Source: Pseudomonadota bacterium (GTDB lineage: Bacteria > Pseudomonadota > Alphaproteobacteria > Rhizobiales > Xanthobacteraceae). From it: a DNA stretch of 30,129 nt. The position numbers and the translations under genes are program-made. Every line of letters starts with the position of its first letter. The stretch's first letter is position 1. The notes beneath the pieces were generated by a model. That model searched no databases, was not told the origin of the DNA, and worked only from the letters and a program-made list of their open reading frames with translations. The stretch covers positions 1 through 30,129 of the forward strand of contig JAEXHR010000040.1 in the NCBI GenBank assembly GCA_023449855.1, given 5' to 3'. Positions 18,536 to 26,131 of the stretch are shown one piece after another.

Positions 18536-20113
18536 ATGAAGCAGATTGTGAAGAATTTCCTTCTGGTTGTATTTTTGACGTCGAGCGCAAATGTCGCGCC
18601 AGCGGCGGAGTCGTTTTCGATCGTTGACGCCATCAATCAGGCCGTCAAAACAAATCCTGGCGTCGGCGAGGCCTCCGCCAATCGCCGTGCTACCGAAGCT
18701 GAATTGCGTCAGTCTCAAGGCGTATTGTTGCCTCAGGTCCGGTTGCAGGCGAATGCCGGCCCGGAAATGCTGAACCGCGATATTCTGCCGGCGCCGGCGG
18801 GCAATGGTGCCTATGTCAACGGGCGGGAAGCCTCGGTGACGGTGCGCCAGCTGGTGTTCGACGGTTTTTCGTCGGTCAACGAAATCTGGCGTCAAGCCGC
18901 GCGAGTCGATGCTGCGGCATTCCGTGTGCTGGAGCGCACCGAGCTGATCGCGCTCGATGCGGCCGAGGCCTATGTGGACATGACGCGATATCTGCGTCTG
19001 GTCGGGCTAGCCGAGCAGAATCTGAAGGTTCATCGCGAGCTGCGTGCGAATGTGCGTGCGCGCTTCTCCGGCGGTCGCGCCGGCGAGGGCGACATGCAGC
19101 AGGCCGAAGAGCGTGTAGCTGCGGCCGAGGCGGTGCTGTCGGATTTCCGCCTGAGCCTCGATTTCGCGCGTGCGAAGTTCAGGAAAACCGTGGGGCTCGA
19201 GCCGTTCAATCTGCGCTTCCCCGGACGTCTTCCGGATATGCCGAAGTCGAAGAATGAGTCACTGGACGTCGCGTTCAAGTTCAATCCGACGATCCGTGCA
19301 GCTGGCGCCGATGTGGATGCGGCGAAACGTGCATTCGACTCGACGGCCGGTGCATTCGTGCCGAATGTCGCGATCGAAGGTCGCGCGCTGCGTGGCAAGG
19401 ATTCGATCGTCTATCCTGGCAACCGTGACGAAGTGAGCGGTAAGGTCGTTGTCAGCTGGGACATCTTCCGTGGTGGTCAGGACTCGTGGAAGCGCGTCGA
19501 GGCTGGCGAGCGGATGATCGAGCAGCAGCAGCGGCATGCACGCTTGCAGCGCGATGCGCTGGAATCGCTCGATAAGGCTTGGGCAGCACGCACAATCACG
19601 ACCGACCGTGTGGCCTCGCTGACGCGCGAGGTGGAAGCCGCACGCAAGACCTTCATTGCCTATAACAAGGAATATGAGCTCGGCCAGCGCACGCTGATTG
19701 ATCTGCTCAACTCGCAGAACCAGTACTTTAATGCGAATGTCTCGCTGGTGTCCGCGCGCGGTGTCACCGTGTTCGCCGATTACCAGCTGCTGGCGGCGAT
19801 GGGACAGCTTCTGTCTTATCTCAAGACCGGCAGGCCGCCAGAGTCGGAGCCGATCGAAGGACGGGCAACAGGCCTGATCCCGTATCGCTTGCCTCCCATA
19901 TTGCTGACAGCGCCGGAACCTGGGTCGGAGCCTCTCAATGCGGTGATCCCCTTCCAGAACTGGAATTCACCCTTTACCCCTGTGCTTGAACCCAAGGCTG
20001 TTCTGTTTGGGGATCGTTGGGCCTCGCAGGACCTGGCAAATTTGAACGCGCTGTTCTGGGCTCCCGGACAACCGGCACCAGGGCCGACAGCCGGGGCGGC
20101 AATCGGGAAGTAG
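18536..20113 (+). CDS. TolC-family outer-membrane channel of type I secretion
   Basis: This 525-residue protein has a signal peptide (cleavage near residue 23, after VAPA) followed by the two-repeat TolC layout. First half: IVDAINQAVKTNPGV, RQLVFDGFSS and LDAAEAYVDMTRY. Second half: VSWDIFRGGQDSWK and YELGQRTLIDLLNSQNQYF, ending in LLAAMGQLLSYL near residue 425. It would be the outer-membrane exit for the adhesin encoded downstream (the role of LapE). An unusual tail of about 95 proline-rich residues follows the normal family end. The gene is followed by its own terminator, so it is a separate transcription unit from the ABC transporter and adaptor genes. Confidence 0.93.
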   Translation: MKQIVKNFLLVVFLTSSANVAPAAESFSIVDAINQAVKTNPGVGEASANRRATEAELRQSQGVLLPQVRLQANAGPEMLNRDILPAPAGNGAYVNGREASVTVRQLVFDGFSSVNEIWRQAARVDAAAFRVLERTELIALDAAEAYVDMTRYLRLVGLAEQNLKVHRELRANVRARFSGGRAGEGDMQQAEERVAAAEAVLSDFRLSLDFARAKFRKTVGLEPFNLRFPGRLPDMPKSKNESLDVAFKFNPTIRAAGADVDAAKRAFDSTAGAFVPNVAIEGRALRGKDSIVYPGNRDEVSGKVVVSWDIFRGGQDSWKRVEAGERMIEQQQRHARLQRDALESLDKAWAARTITTDRVASLTREVEAARKTFIAYNKEYELGQRTLIDLLNSQNQYFNANVSLVSARGVTVFADYQLLAAMGQLLSYLKTGRPPESEPIEGRATGLIPYRLPPILLTAPEPGSEPLNAVIPFQNWNSPFTPVLEPKAVLFGDRWASQDLANLNALFWAPGQPAPGPTAGAAIGK

Positions 20114-20119
20114 TATGGT

Positions 20120-20151
20120 GAATGCGGCCGGAAGCGGCCGTGTTCATTTTT
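20120..20151 (+). terminator. Intrinsic terminator after the TolC-like gene
   Basis: An 11-base stem (20120-20130 with 20135-20145, two G-U wobbles) closes a GAAG tetraloop and is followed by a T-run at 20147-20151. It begins six bases after the stop codon, in the sense orientation. Confidence 0.75.
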
Positions 20152-20303
20152 ACCGTGATTTCAGTTTCTGCCTCTGACGGGCAAATTGGCGATAGGCGGG
20201 CCGCTATTGCCGTCTGTATGACTGGCATGGTGAATTTTTTGTAAAAGGCCAGGAGATCCGCGGTTCGGATCACACCAAGGCGCCTGGAATTTCCGAGGCT
20301 GCA

Positions 20304-22538
20304 TTGAATCTTCGCTCGCCCAAAATCGACATCGCAACGGATGTCCCCGCCGCAGGTGCGCCCGATCCGCAGCTTGCGAATGAGCGGAATCCCCATGCCG
20401 ACCCTCTCGCGGACAGTCTTCTATATCTCGCAGCCCATCATGGTCGCGCGGTAACCCGAAGTGCACTGCTTGCGGGACTTCCAGTTGAGCGCGGAACGCT
20501 CACGACAGGACTCTACGAGCGCGCTGCACAACGCGCGAGCCTCGAAGCGCAGTTGCAGGAGCGTCCGCTGAAGGAAATTCCAGCGATCGTGCTTCCCGCG
20601 GTGCTGTTGTTTCATGACGGCACCGCGCGGATACTGCGTGGTATCGATCTGGCGAGTGGCCGGGTGACGCTTGCAAGCCCGTCAGGCGATGGGGCGATCG
20701 CCATCGAGCGGATCGAGGCTGTCGAGGCGAGTTACACTGGTTTTGTCTATTTCGTCCGGCCTGCAAGCGGCAGTGATGCCCGCGTCGCCGCGGCAGGCGA
20801 TTTGCCCAAGAACCACTGGTTCTGGTCGGTCGTGTCGCAATTCGGCGCAAATTACAGCCACGTTGCGATCGCCGCTTTCGTGGTCAACATGCTGGCGCTC
20901 GCAGCGCCGCTGTTTACGATGAGCGTTTATGACCGCGTCATCCCGAATGGCGCCATTCCATCGCTCGTTGCGCTCGGCATTGGGCTGGGGCTCGCCATCG
21001 CTTTTGACTTTCTGCTGAAAGTCGTGCGCAGCCGAATTATCGACATGACCGGGAAGAAGATCGACGTCGTCCTGGCGTCCAACATCTTTGAGCACGTGAT
21101 GTCGCTCAAGATGGAGAAGCGTCCGCCCTCGGTCGGCATTCTCGCAAATCAGATGCGCGACTTCGATTCCGTCCGGGAATTCTTCACTTCGGGCACGGTG
21201 GTGTCGGCCACCGATATGCTGTTTGCGATCATCTTCATTGCAGTCCTGTTCGTGATCGCAGGCCCGCTCGCATGGATTCCGCTGATTATGTTGCCGATCA
21301 TGATCGGCGTCGGTCTGTTGCTGCAGCGGCCACTCGATCGCGCCATGAAGCGCCTGCAGGCGGAATCCGCTGCGCGGCACGGCATTCTCATTGAGTCGCT
21401 GAATGGTATCGAGACCGTCCGCGCCGTCTCCGGCGAGAGCCGGGTGCAGACCGTGTGGGAACGATCGGTGGCGGCAACCGCCCGTTCCAGTGAGGGCGTT
21501 CAGTTCTGGTCCTCGCTGGCGATGACCTCGGCCAGCGTGGCCACCCAGCTTTGCAGCCTGTTGCTGGTTGTTGTCGGCGTATTCCTGATCCTTGATGGAA
21601 AACTGTCTGTCGGCGCGCTGGTTGCTGCGAATATGTTGTCGGGCCGCATCCTTGGGCCGATTGCGGGAATCGCAGCGGTGATGACGCGCGCCACACAGAC
21701 ACTCTCCGCGTTGCGTTCGATTGATCGCCTGATGACGCTCGAGCGCGAAAGGCCGCCGGAAAAGATCTTTGTCGCGCGCGAGATCACCAAGGGAAGCATC
21801 GAATTCAAGAGTGTCAGCTTCTCCTACCCGAACAGCCCGACCAAGGCGCTGGACGGCGTATCCTTCCATGTGAGGCCGGGCGAAAAGATCGGCATCATCG
21901 GCCGGGTCGGCTCAGGCAAGACGACGGTCGGTCGCCTCGCGACCGCCTTTTATCCGCCGAGCGAGGGCAGCATCCTGATCGATGGGATCGACATTCGGCA
22001 ATACGACCCCGCTGATCTGCGGGCCGGCATCGGCTTTGTTCTGCAGGATACGGATCTGTTCTACGGCAAGCTTCGCGACAACATTACGCTCGGCCGAACA
22101 GATGCCTCTGACGAGGATGTCCTGGAAGCCGCGCGGCTCGCCGGCGTCGAGACGTTCATCGCAGGTCACCCGCAGGGCTATGACATGATGATTGCCGAGG
22201 GTGGGCGCAGTTTGTCAGGTGGTCAGAAACAGGCGATCGGCCTGGCGCGCGTCCTGATCCGCAAGCCGCGTGTATTGTTTCTCGACGAGCCGACCGCGCA
22301 TTTCGATGTGCGCAGCGAGGGTGAGTTCCTCGAACGTCTGAAATCTCTTGCGCAAGGCGAGATATCGATCATCGTTTCGACGCATCGGCCGTCGCTTCTG
22401 GCGCTTGTCGATCGCATTCTTGTCTTCGACAACGGCAAGATCGTTGCCGATGGTCCTGCCGAACAGATTCTGACGCGCCTGCGTTCGCAAGTGCAGCCAG
22501 CCCCGGCTGCCGGGAGGCCGGTGAATGTCGCAGTCTGA
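20304..22538 (+). CDS. Type I secretion ABC transporter, LapB-like
   Basis: This 744-residue transporter has the three-part layout of LapB-type type I exporters. Residues about 30-155 form an N-terminal C39-like domain (DPLADSLLYLAAHHG) that contains no cysteine, so it cannot be a peptidase and probably docks substrate. A six-helix membrane domain (about 165-470) follows, including the PLFTMSVYDRVIPN segment typical of the group. The ATPase has Walker A GRVGSGKTT near 533, signature LSGGQKQAIGLARVL near 637 and Walker B VLFLDEPT near 657. The start is a TTG with GAGG five bases upstream. It overlaps the adaptor gene by 14 bases. Its likely substrate is the giant adhesin at the right edge. Confidence 0.93.
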   Translation: MNLRSPKIDIATDVPAAGAPDPQLANERNPHADPLADSLLYLAAHHGRAVTRSALLAGLPVERGTLTTGLYERAAQRASLEAQLQERPLKEIPAIVLPAVLLFHDGTARILRGIDLASGRVTLASPSGDGAIAIERIEAVEASYTGFVYFVRPASGSDARVAAAGDLPKNHWFWSVVSQFGANYSHVAIAAFVVNMLALAAPLFTMSVYDRVIPNGAIPSLVALGIGLGLAIAFDFLLKVVRSRIIDMTGKKIDVVLASNIFEHVMSLKMEKRPPSVGILANQMRDFDSVREFFTSGTVVSATDMLFAIIFIAVLFVIAGPLAWIPLIMLPIMIGVGLLLQRPLDRAMKRLQAESAARHGILIESLNGIETVRAVSGESRVQTVWERSVAATARSSEGVQFWSSLAMTSASVATQLCSLLLVVVGVFLILDGKLSVGALVAANMLSGRILGPIAGIAAVMTRATQTLSALRSIDRLMTLERERPPEKIFVAREITKGSIEFKSVSFSYPNSPTKALDGVSFHVRPGEKIGIIGRVGSGKTTVGRLATAFYPPSEGSILIDGIDIRQYDPADLRAGIGFVLQDTDLFYGKLRDNITLGRTDASDEDVLEAARLAGVETFIAGHPQGYDMMIAEGGRSLSGGQKQAIGLARVLIRKPRVLFLDEPTAHFDVRSEGEFLERLKSLAQGEISIIVSTHRPSLLALVDRILVFDNGKIVADGPAEQILTRLRSQVQPAPAAGRPVNVAV

Positions 22539-23859
22539 TTTTGCGTTTTCGAACGACATCCGCGCCGCGGTCGCCATGCGCACCCCGCGGACGTCCCGCA
22601 TGTTGCTGCTTACAATTGTTGGTCTACTCGCCGTATTCGTGATCTGGGCGCATTTCGCCGTGCTCGACGAGGTGAAGCGCGGAAATGGCAAGGTCGTGCC
22701 GTCGCGGCAGACGCAGGTGGTGCAGTCGCTGGAAGGCGGCATCATCAGCGAGCTGCTGGTGCAGGAAGGGGCCATCGTCAAGAAGGACCAGCCGCTGGCG
22801 CGCATCGAAGATACCAATTTTGCCGCGCAGTTCGGCGAGATCCGCGAGCGACGGAGCGCAATGGCGGCGCGCGTCATCCGGCTCGAAGCCGGCGCGATGG
22901 GGAAGACGACAATCGAATTCCCGGATGAACTCGTCAAGCTCTCGCCGCGCGCGGTCCAGGCCGAGCGTGCCGTATTTGACGCACAGGCGCGCAAGCTGGC
23001 GCAGGACATCGACGTGATAGCCCAGCAGGAGACACAGAAGAATAAGGAGATCGAGGAGCTGCGTGCGTCGGAGACGCGGTTTGCCGAGACCCTGAAGCTC
23101 CTGACCAGGGAAGTTCAGCTCACGCGCAAGCTTTATGAGCAGAAGGTGGTCCCTGAAATCGAAATGCTCCGCGCCGATCGCCAGGCCACCGACATGCGCG
23201 GCCAGTTGGCCGTGGTGCAGGCGACCATCGTGAAGACCGAGGCAGCCGTGAAGGAAGCGCAGTCGCGCCTGCTCAATGTCATCACGGCATTCCGTGCACA
23301 GGCCGAAGACGATCTCGCCAAGTCGCGCGGGGACCTCGCAGTTCTCGATGAAAACATCAAATCAGCGCAGGATCGCGTTCGGCGCACCGAGCTGCGCTCG
23401 CCGGTCTATGGAATTGTGAACAAGTTGAACGTGACGACCATCGGTGCCGTCGTGGCGCCAGGCGCCAGCGTGATGGAAATCGTGCCGCTGGAAGACACGC
23501 TGCTGGTGGAAGGCCGTATCCGTCCGCAGGATATCGCTTTCATCCGGCCTGACCATGAAGCGGTGGTCAAGCTCAGTGCATATGACTCCTCCGTTTATGG
23601 ATCGCTACATGGGAAGGTCGAGCGCATCAGCGCCGACACGATCGTTGACGAGAAGGGCGACAAAAACGAGCGCGGTGAAACCTTCTATCGGGTGATGGTG
23701 CGTACCGAGAAGAATTACCTTGGAACGAGCGAGCATCCGCTGCCGATCATTCCGGGCATGGTGGCGACGGTCGAGGTATTGACCGGCAAGAAGTCGGTGC
23801 TGGACTATCTTGTAAAGCCGGCACGTATGCTTCGCGACGAAGCGCTGCGGGAACGTTGA
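22525..23859 (+). CDS. HlyD-family periplasmic adaptor of type I secretion (LapC-like)
   Basis: A 444-residue membrane-fusion protein. One transmembrane helix (about residues 27-48) anchors a short cytoplasmic N-terminus. A split lipoyl-like domain follows, with VVQSLEGGIISELLVQEG near residue 68 and the second half in ELRSPVYGIVNKLNV near 291. A long coiled-coil hairpin (about 105-280) lies between them, and a beta-barrel region with EIVPLEDTLLVEGRI comes after. It bridges the inner-membrane ABC transporter and the TolC-like channel. The start lies inside the end of the transporter gene, so the two are translationally coupled. No terminator is evident after the stop. Confidence 0.93.
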   Translation: MSQSDFAFSNDIRAAVAMRTPRTSRMLLLTIVGLLAVFVIWAHFAVLDEVKRGNGKVVPSRQTQVVQSLEGGIISELLVQEGAIVKKDQPLARIEDTNFAAQFGEIRERRSAMAARVIRLEAGAMGKTTIEFPDELVKLSPRAVQAERAVFDAQARKLAQDIDVIAQQETQKNKEIEELRASETRFAETLKLLTREVQLTRKLYEQKVVPEIEMLRADRQATDMRGQLAVVQATIVKTEAAVKEAQSRLLNVITAFRAQAEDDLAKSRGDLAVLDENIKSAQDRVRRTELRSPVYGIVNKLNVTTIGAVVAPGASVMEIVPLEDTLLVEGRIRPQDIAFIRPDHEAVVKLSAYDSSVYGSLHGKVERISADTIVDEKGDKNERGETFYRVMVRTEKNYLGTSEHPLPIIPGMVATVEVLTGKKSVLDYLVKPARMLRDEALRER

Positions 23860-24109
23860 GCCACCGCTACGCGCTGACGCGAGAAACCGGCGCAGCCATC
23901 AGAGTCAACAGACCGTTAAAAGTCCCGATTTGCTAAAATGCGAGCAAATGCATTTCCATGCGATTGAGCGCGTTCAACGAGATGCTCGCGCTGGTTGACG
24001 GCTTTTAACCGGCCTGCAGCTGCTCTCATTCTATTCCTGATGCCACAAGATCCGGGCGGGGATCGACGCAAAGACGTCGGCCGATGCACCGGACAACGGG
24101 GCGTCAGTC

Positions 24110-25099
24110 ATGTTGCGTATCGATCAGGCGCGGGCCTTCCCGCGTGTGCTGGGCATTGTGCTGGCCGGTCTGGTTCTGACCGGCGGCACGAGTAGTGCGC
24201 TGGCCAAGGCGCGCGCCAAGAAACCGCCGGTGCCACATCTCGCGCTGGAAGAGCCAGTTGCTCCCACCGCGACGACGCCAGTACGATTTTTCACCATCAA
24301 TCAGGTTCTCGCCAGGCAGGCCGGCCAGTCCACCGCTAAGCCCGGCACGATCGAGGTCGCAGCTGTTACGTCGCAAAGTACAGCGGTCGTTGGGGATACT
24401 GCTGCTTTGGGCGGCCTGGTGCCGGTGACGAGCGACGAGCCCTTTGGTCTTTTCACCTTCCGCGCTCCGGAAGGGGTGCTTTGGACCAAGTGGCGCAGTG
24501 TCCAGGCGCGCATGCGCGTCGAGTTGAAATCCATCGCCGATTGCGAAGCCGATGGTGAGCATTGTCCTGCCGGCGCTCGCAAATTCCTGTCTCTGGTCAA
24601 CGAAGGCGCGGATATGAGCACGCGGGCGCGCGTCGAGTTGGTCAATCGCGGTCTGAACAATGCGGTTCGCTATGCCAGCGACTATCAGCAGCATGGGGTG
24701 GCCGACCTGTGGAGTTCGCCGCTCGAAACACTGTCGGCAGGTGCAGGCGATTGCGAAGACTATGCGATCGCCAAATATGCGATGCTTTCGGCCGCGGGAG
24801 TTCCGGAGAGCAGCATCAAAATGCTGCTGGTCCGCGACCGGGCCGTGCGCCAGGACCACGCGGTACTTGCGGTCCGTATCGACGGTCGCTGGATGATTCT
24901 CGACAATCGCTATTCCGGCCTTTCCGAGTCGCAGGACCTGCCGCATTTCATGCCGCTCTTCGCGATCGACGGGACCGGCGTCAGCCTCTTTGCGGCTCCC
25001 TATGCCGAGCGCGCTCCTCATGAAAGCGAAGCGGACGTGATGCCCGCCGCTGCGGCCAATGGTTCGGGAGGCGGTACGACGCTTCCGCTGGTGTTCTGA
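24110..25099 (+). CDS. lapG: LapG-like periplasmic cysteine protease (bacterial transglutaminase-like)
   Basis: A 329-residue exported protein with an N-terminal hydrophobic export segment (about residues 11-31). The core is the bacterial transglutaminase-like cysteine proteinase (BTLCP) domain at about residues 120-300. The catalytic triad is visible as C215 in AGDCEDYA, H250 in QDHAVLAVR and D265 in ILDNR. D214, E216 and D217 beside the cysteine match the calcium-binding acidic residues described for LapG. In Pseudomonas, LapG cuts the N-terminus of LapA to release it from the cell surface. The adhesin 1 kb downstream carries a suitable di-alanine site. The gene lies 250 bases after the adaptor gene on the same strand. 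The family call is secure and its substrate is a strong inference. Confidence 0.92.
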   Translation: MLRIDQARAFPRVLGIVLAGLVLTGGTSSALAKARAKKPPVPHLALEEPVAPTATTPVRFFTINQVLARQAGQSTAKPGTIEVAAVTSQSTAVVGDTAALGGLVPVTSDEPFGLFTFRAPEGVLWTKWRSVQARMRVELKSIADCEADGEHCPAGARKFLSLVNEGADMSTRARVELVNRGLNNAVRYASDYQQHGVADLWSSPLETLSAGAGDCEDYAIAKYAMLSAAGVPESSIKMLLVRDRAVRQDHAVLAVRIDGRWMILDNRYSGLSESQDLPHFMPLFAIDGTGVSLFAAPYAERAPHESEADVMPAAAANGSGGGTTLPLVF

Positions 25100-25220
25100 G
25101 TGCGCCCTGCAACACTGGGCCAAAATAGCTTGTCTGGTTCAGTTTCCCGTTCTCGCGACCTTGTACTTAACTGGTAGTTGCGCTCTTAATGCGGACCAGG
25201 TTCGGGATCGGGGGGAAATA

Positions 25221-25562
25221 ATGCGCGCGAAATTTGCTGTCTTTGGATTGGTTTTGGCAATCGGAACGGTCGGCAGTGTCGTTGCCGTTCAGGCAGGCGG
25301 CTTGCCCGTCGGCGCATTCTCGATCGACTGCCAGAACGGGTCGGTTTACCGCTTGACGTCAGGGCCGGTCATTGCGCCGGGGGATGTCGTCACGGGGCAT
25401 CTGCATCTGTCGCCGCGACACGCGACGCCAGTGCGCCTCATCCCGATGGGAGAGGGATATCGCTATGCCGGTCGCGGCGTCTGGCTTGATGGCATTCGCG
25501 AGCATGCGCTGCTCTATCGTAGCAAGTACAATCCCGTTGCTTGCGTCGTGACACGCATTTAA
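25221..25562 (+). CDS. Small exported protein resembling MliC-type lysozyme inhibitors
   Basis: This 113-residue protein has a clear signal peptide with a VQA cleavage site at about residue 25. The mature part has just two cysteines, C37 near its start and C108 near its end, as expected for one disulfide. Between them VRLIPMGEGYRYAGRGVWLD resembles the core of MliC/PliC (membrane-bound or periplasmic inhibitors of C-type lysozyme), where an SASGxRY...FWxKG pattern is usual. Two inhibitory positions differ: the serine loop is MGEG and the lysine is Asp90. I set the start at ATG 25221 because GGGGG lies five to nine bases upstream; the open frame extends further back without support. It sits between lapG and the adhesin gene and ends in a terminator. 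The fold call is tentative. Confidence 0.65.
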   Translation: MRAKFAVFGLVLAIGTVGSVVAVQAGGLPVGAFSIDCQNGSVYRLTSGPVIAPGDVVTGHLHLSPRHATPVRLIPMGEGYRYAGRGVWLDGIREHALLYRSKYNPVACVVTRI

Positions 25563-25588
25563 TCGCTGAACGAATTTGTGTTTTCGAG

Positions 25589-25623
25589 AAGCCGCTGGCG
25601 CTCCTGACGCCGGCGGCTTTTTG
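25589..25623 (+). terminator. Intrinsic terminator after the MliC-like gene
   Basis: A 12-base stem (25589-25600 with 25608-25619, one G-U wobble) closes a seven-base loop and runs into a T-run. It lies 26 bases after the stop codon and separates this unit from the adhesin gene. Confidence 0.8.
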
Positions 25624-26131
25624 TATTTGAGGGCCTCTTGGACTGCGGCGTTGCGCCGCTCATGCCGCCATCGGCGGTGTCCCAATCTGGCCAAATGTGT
25701 CGTTCTGAGCCGGGGTATGAACGGCCGTTCACCAGCAGTCGTTTCCCGGTCTACTTGGAGCGGGAAGTAGGAAGGCAATGTTCTCGCTATCTCCTCTGGT
25801 TGTGCATTGATGCCATCTTGATCGCAGGTTCCGTTCCAAGTAAATAAAAGTATTAATTAAGTCTAATTCGCGATTTTGTAAAGTTCACTAGTCTTATTTC
25901 GCCGCATTCTTCGGAACTCAGATCTATTTTCGGTCGAATTGCCCGATATTTTAACCTTTTAATACTATAGTAAGCATCTATTACTTGAGGTTCCGTTTCT
26001 GGACTTAACCAATCCAGTCAAAGAGCTGAAAATTTGAAGCGCATTTATTGACGAAAATTGGAGCTTAATCGTATTTTAACCCTTGCAGGGCCGCAGCCTT
26101 TCTAGCGGTCGATCAGCTTGGGGTTGTGACG
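25624..26131. other. 508-base AT-rich leader of the adhesin gene
   Basis: No credible gene is visible. From about 25830 the DNA is strikingly AT-rich for this genome. It holds two copies of TATTTTAACC, at 25947-25956 and 26072-26081, 125 bases apart; the second overlaps the candidate -10 element. The composition suggests a control region bound by AT-preferring regulators, which is inference. Confidence 0.55.
26048..26077 (+). promoter_or_regulatory. Candidate sigma-70 promoter for the adhesin gene
   Basis: TTGACG (26048-26053) and TATTTT (26072-26077) are separated by 18 bases, matching consensus at five and four of six positions. The predicted RNA start lies about 45-50 bases before the adhesin ATG. 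Confidence 0.4.
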
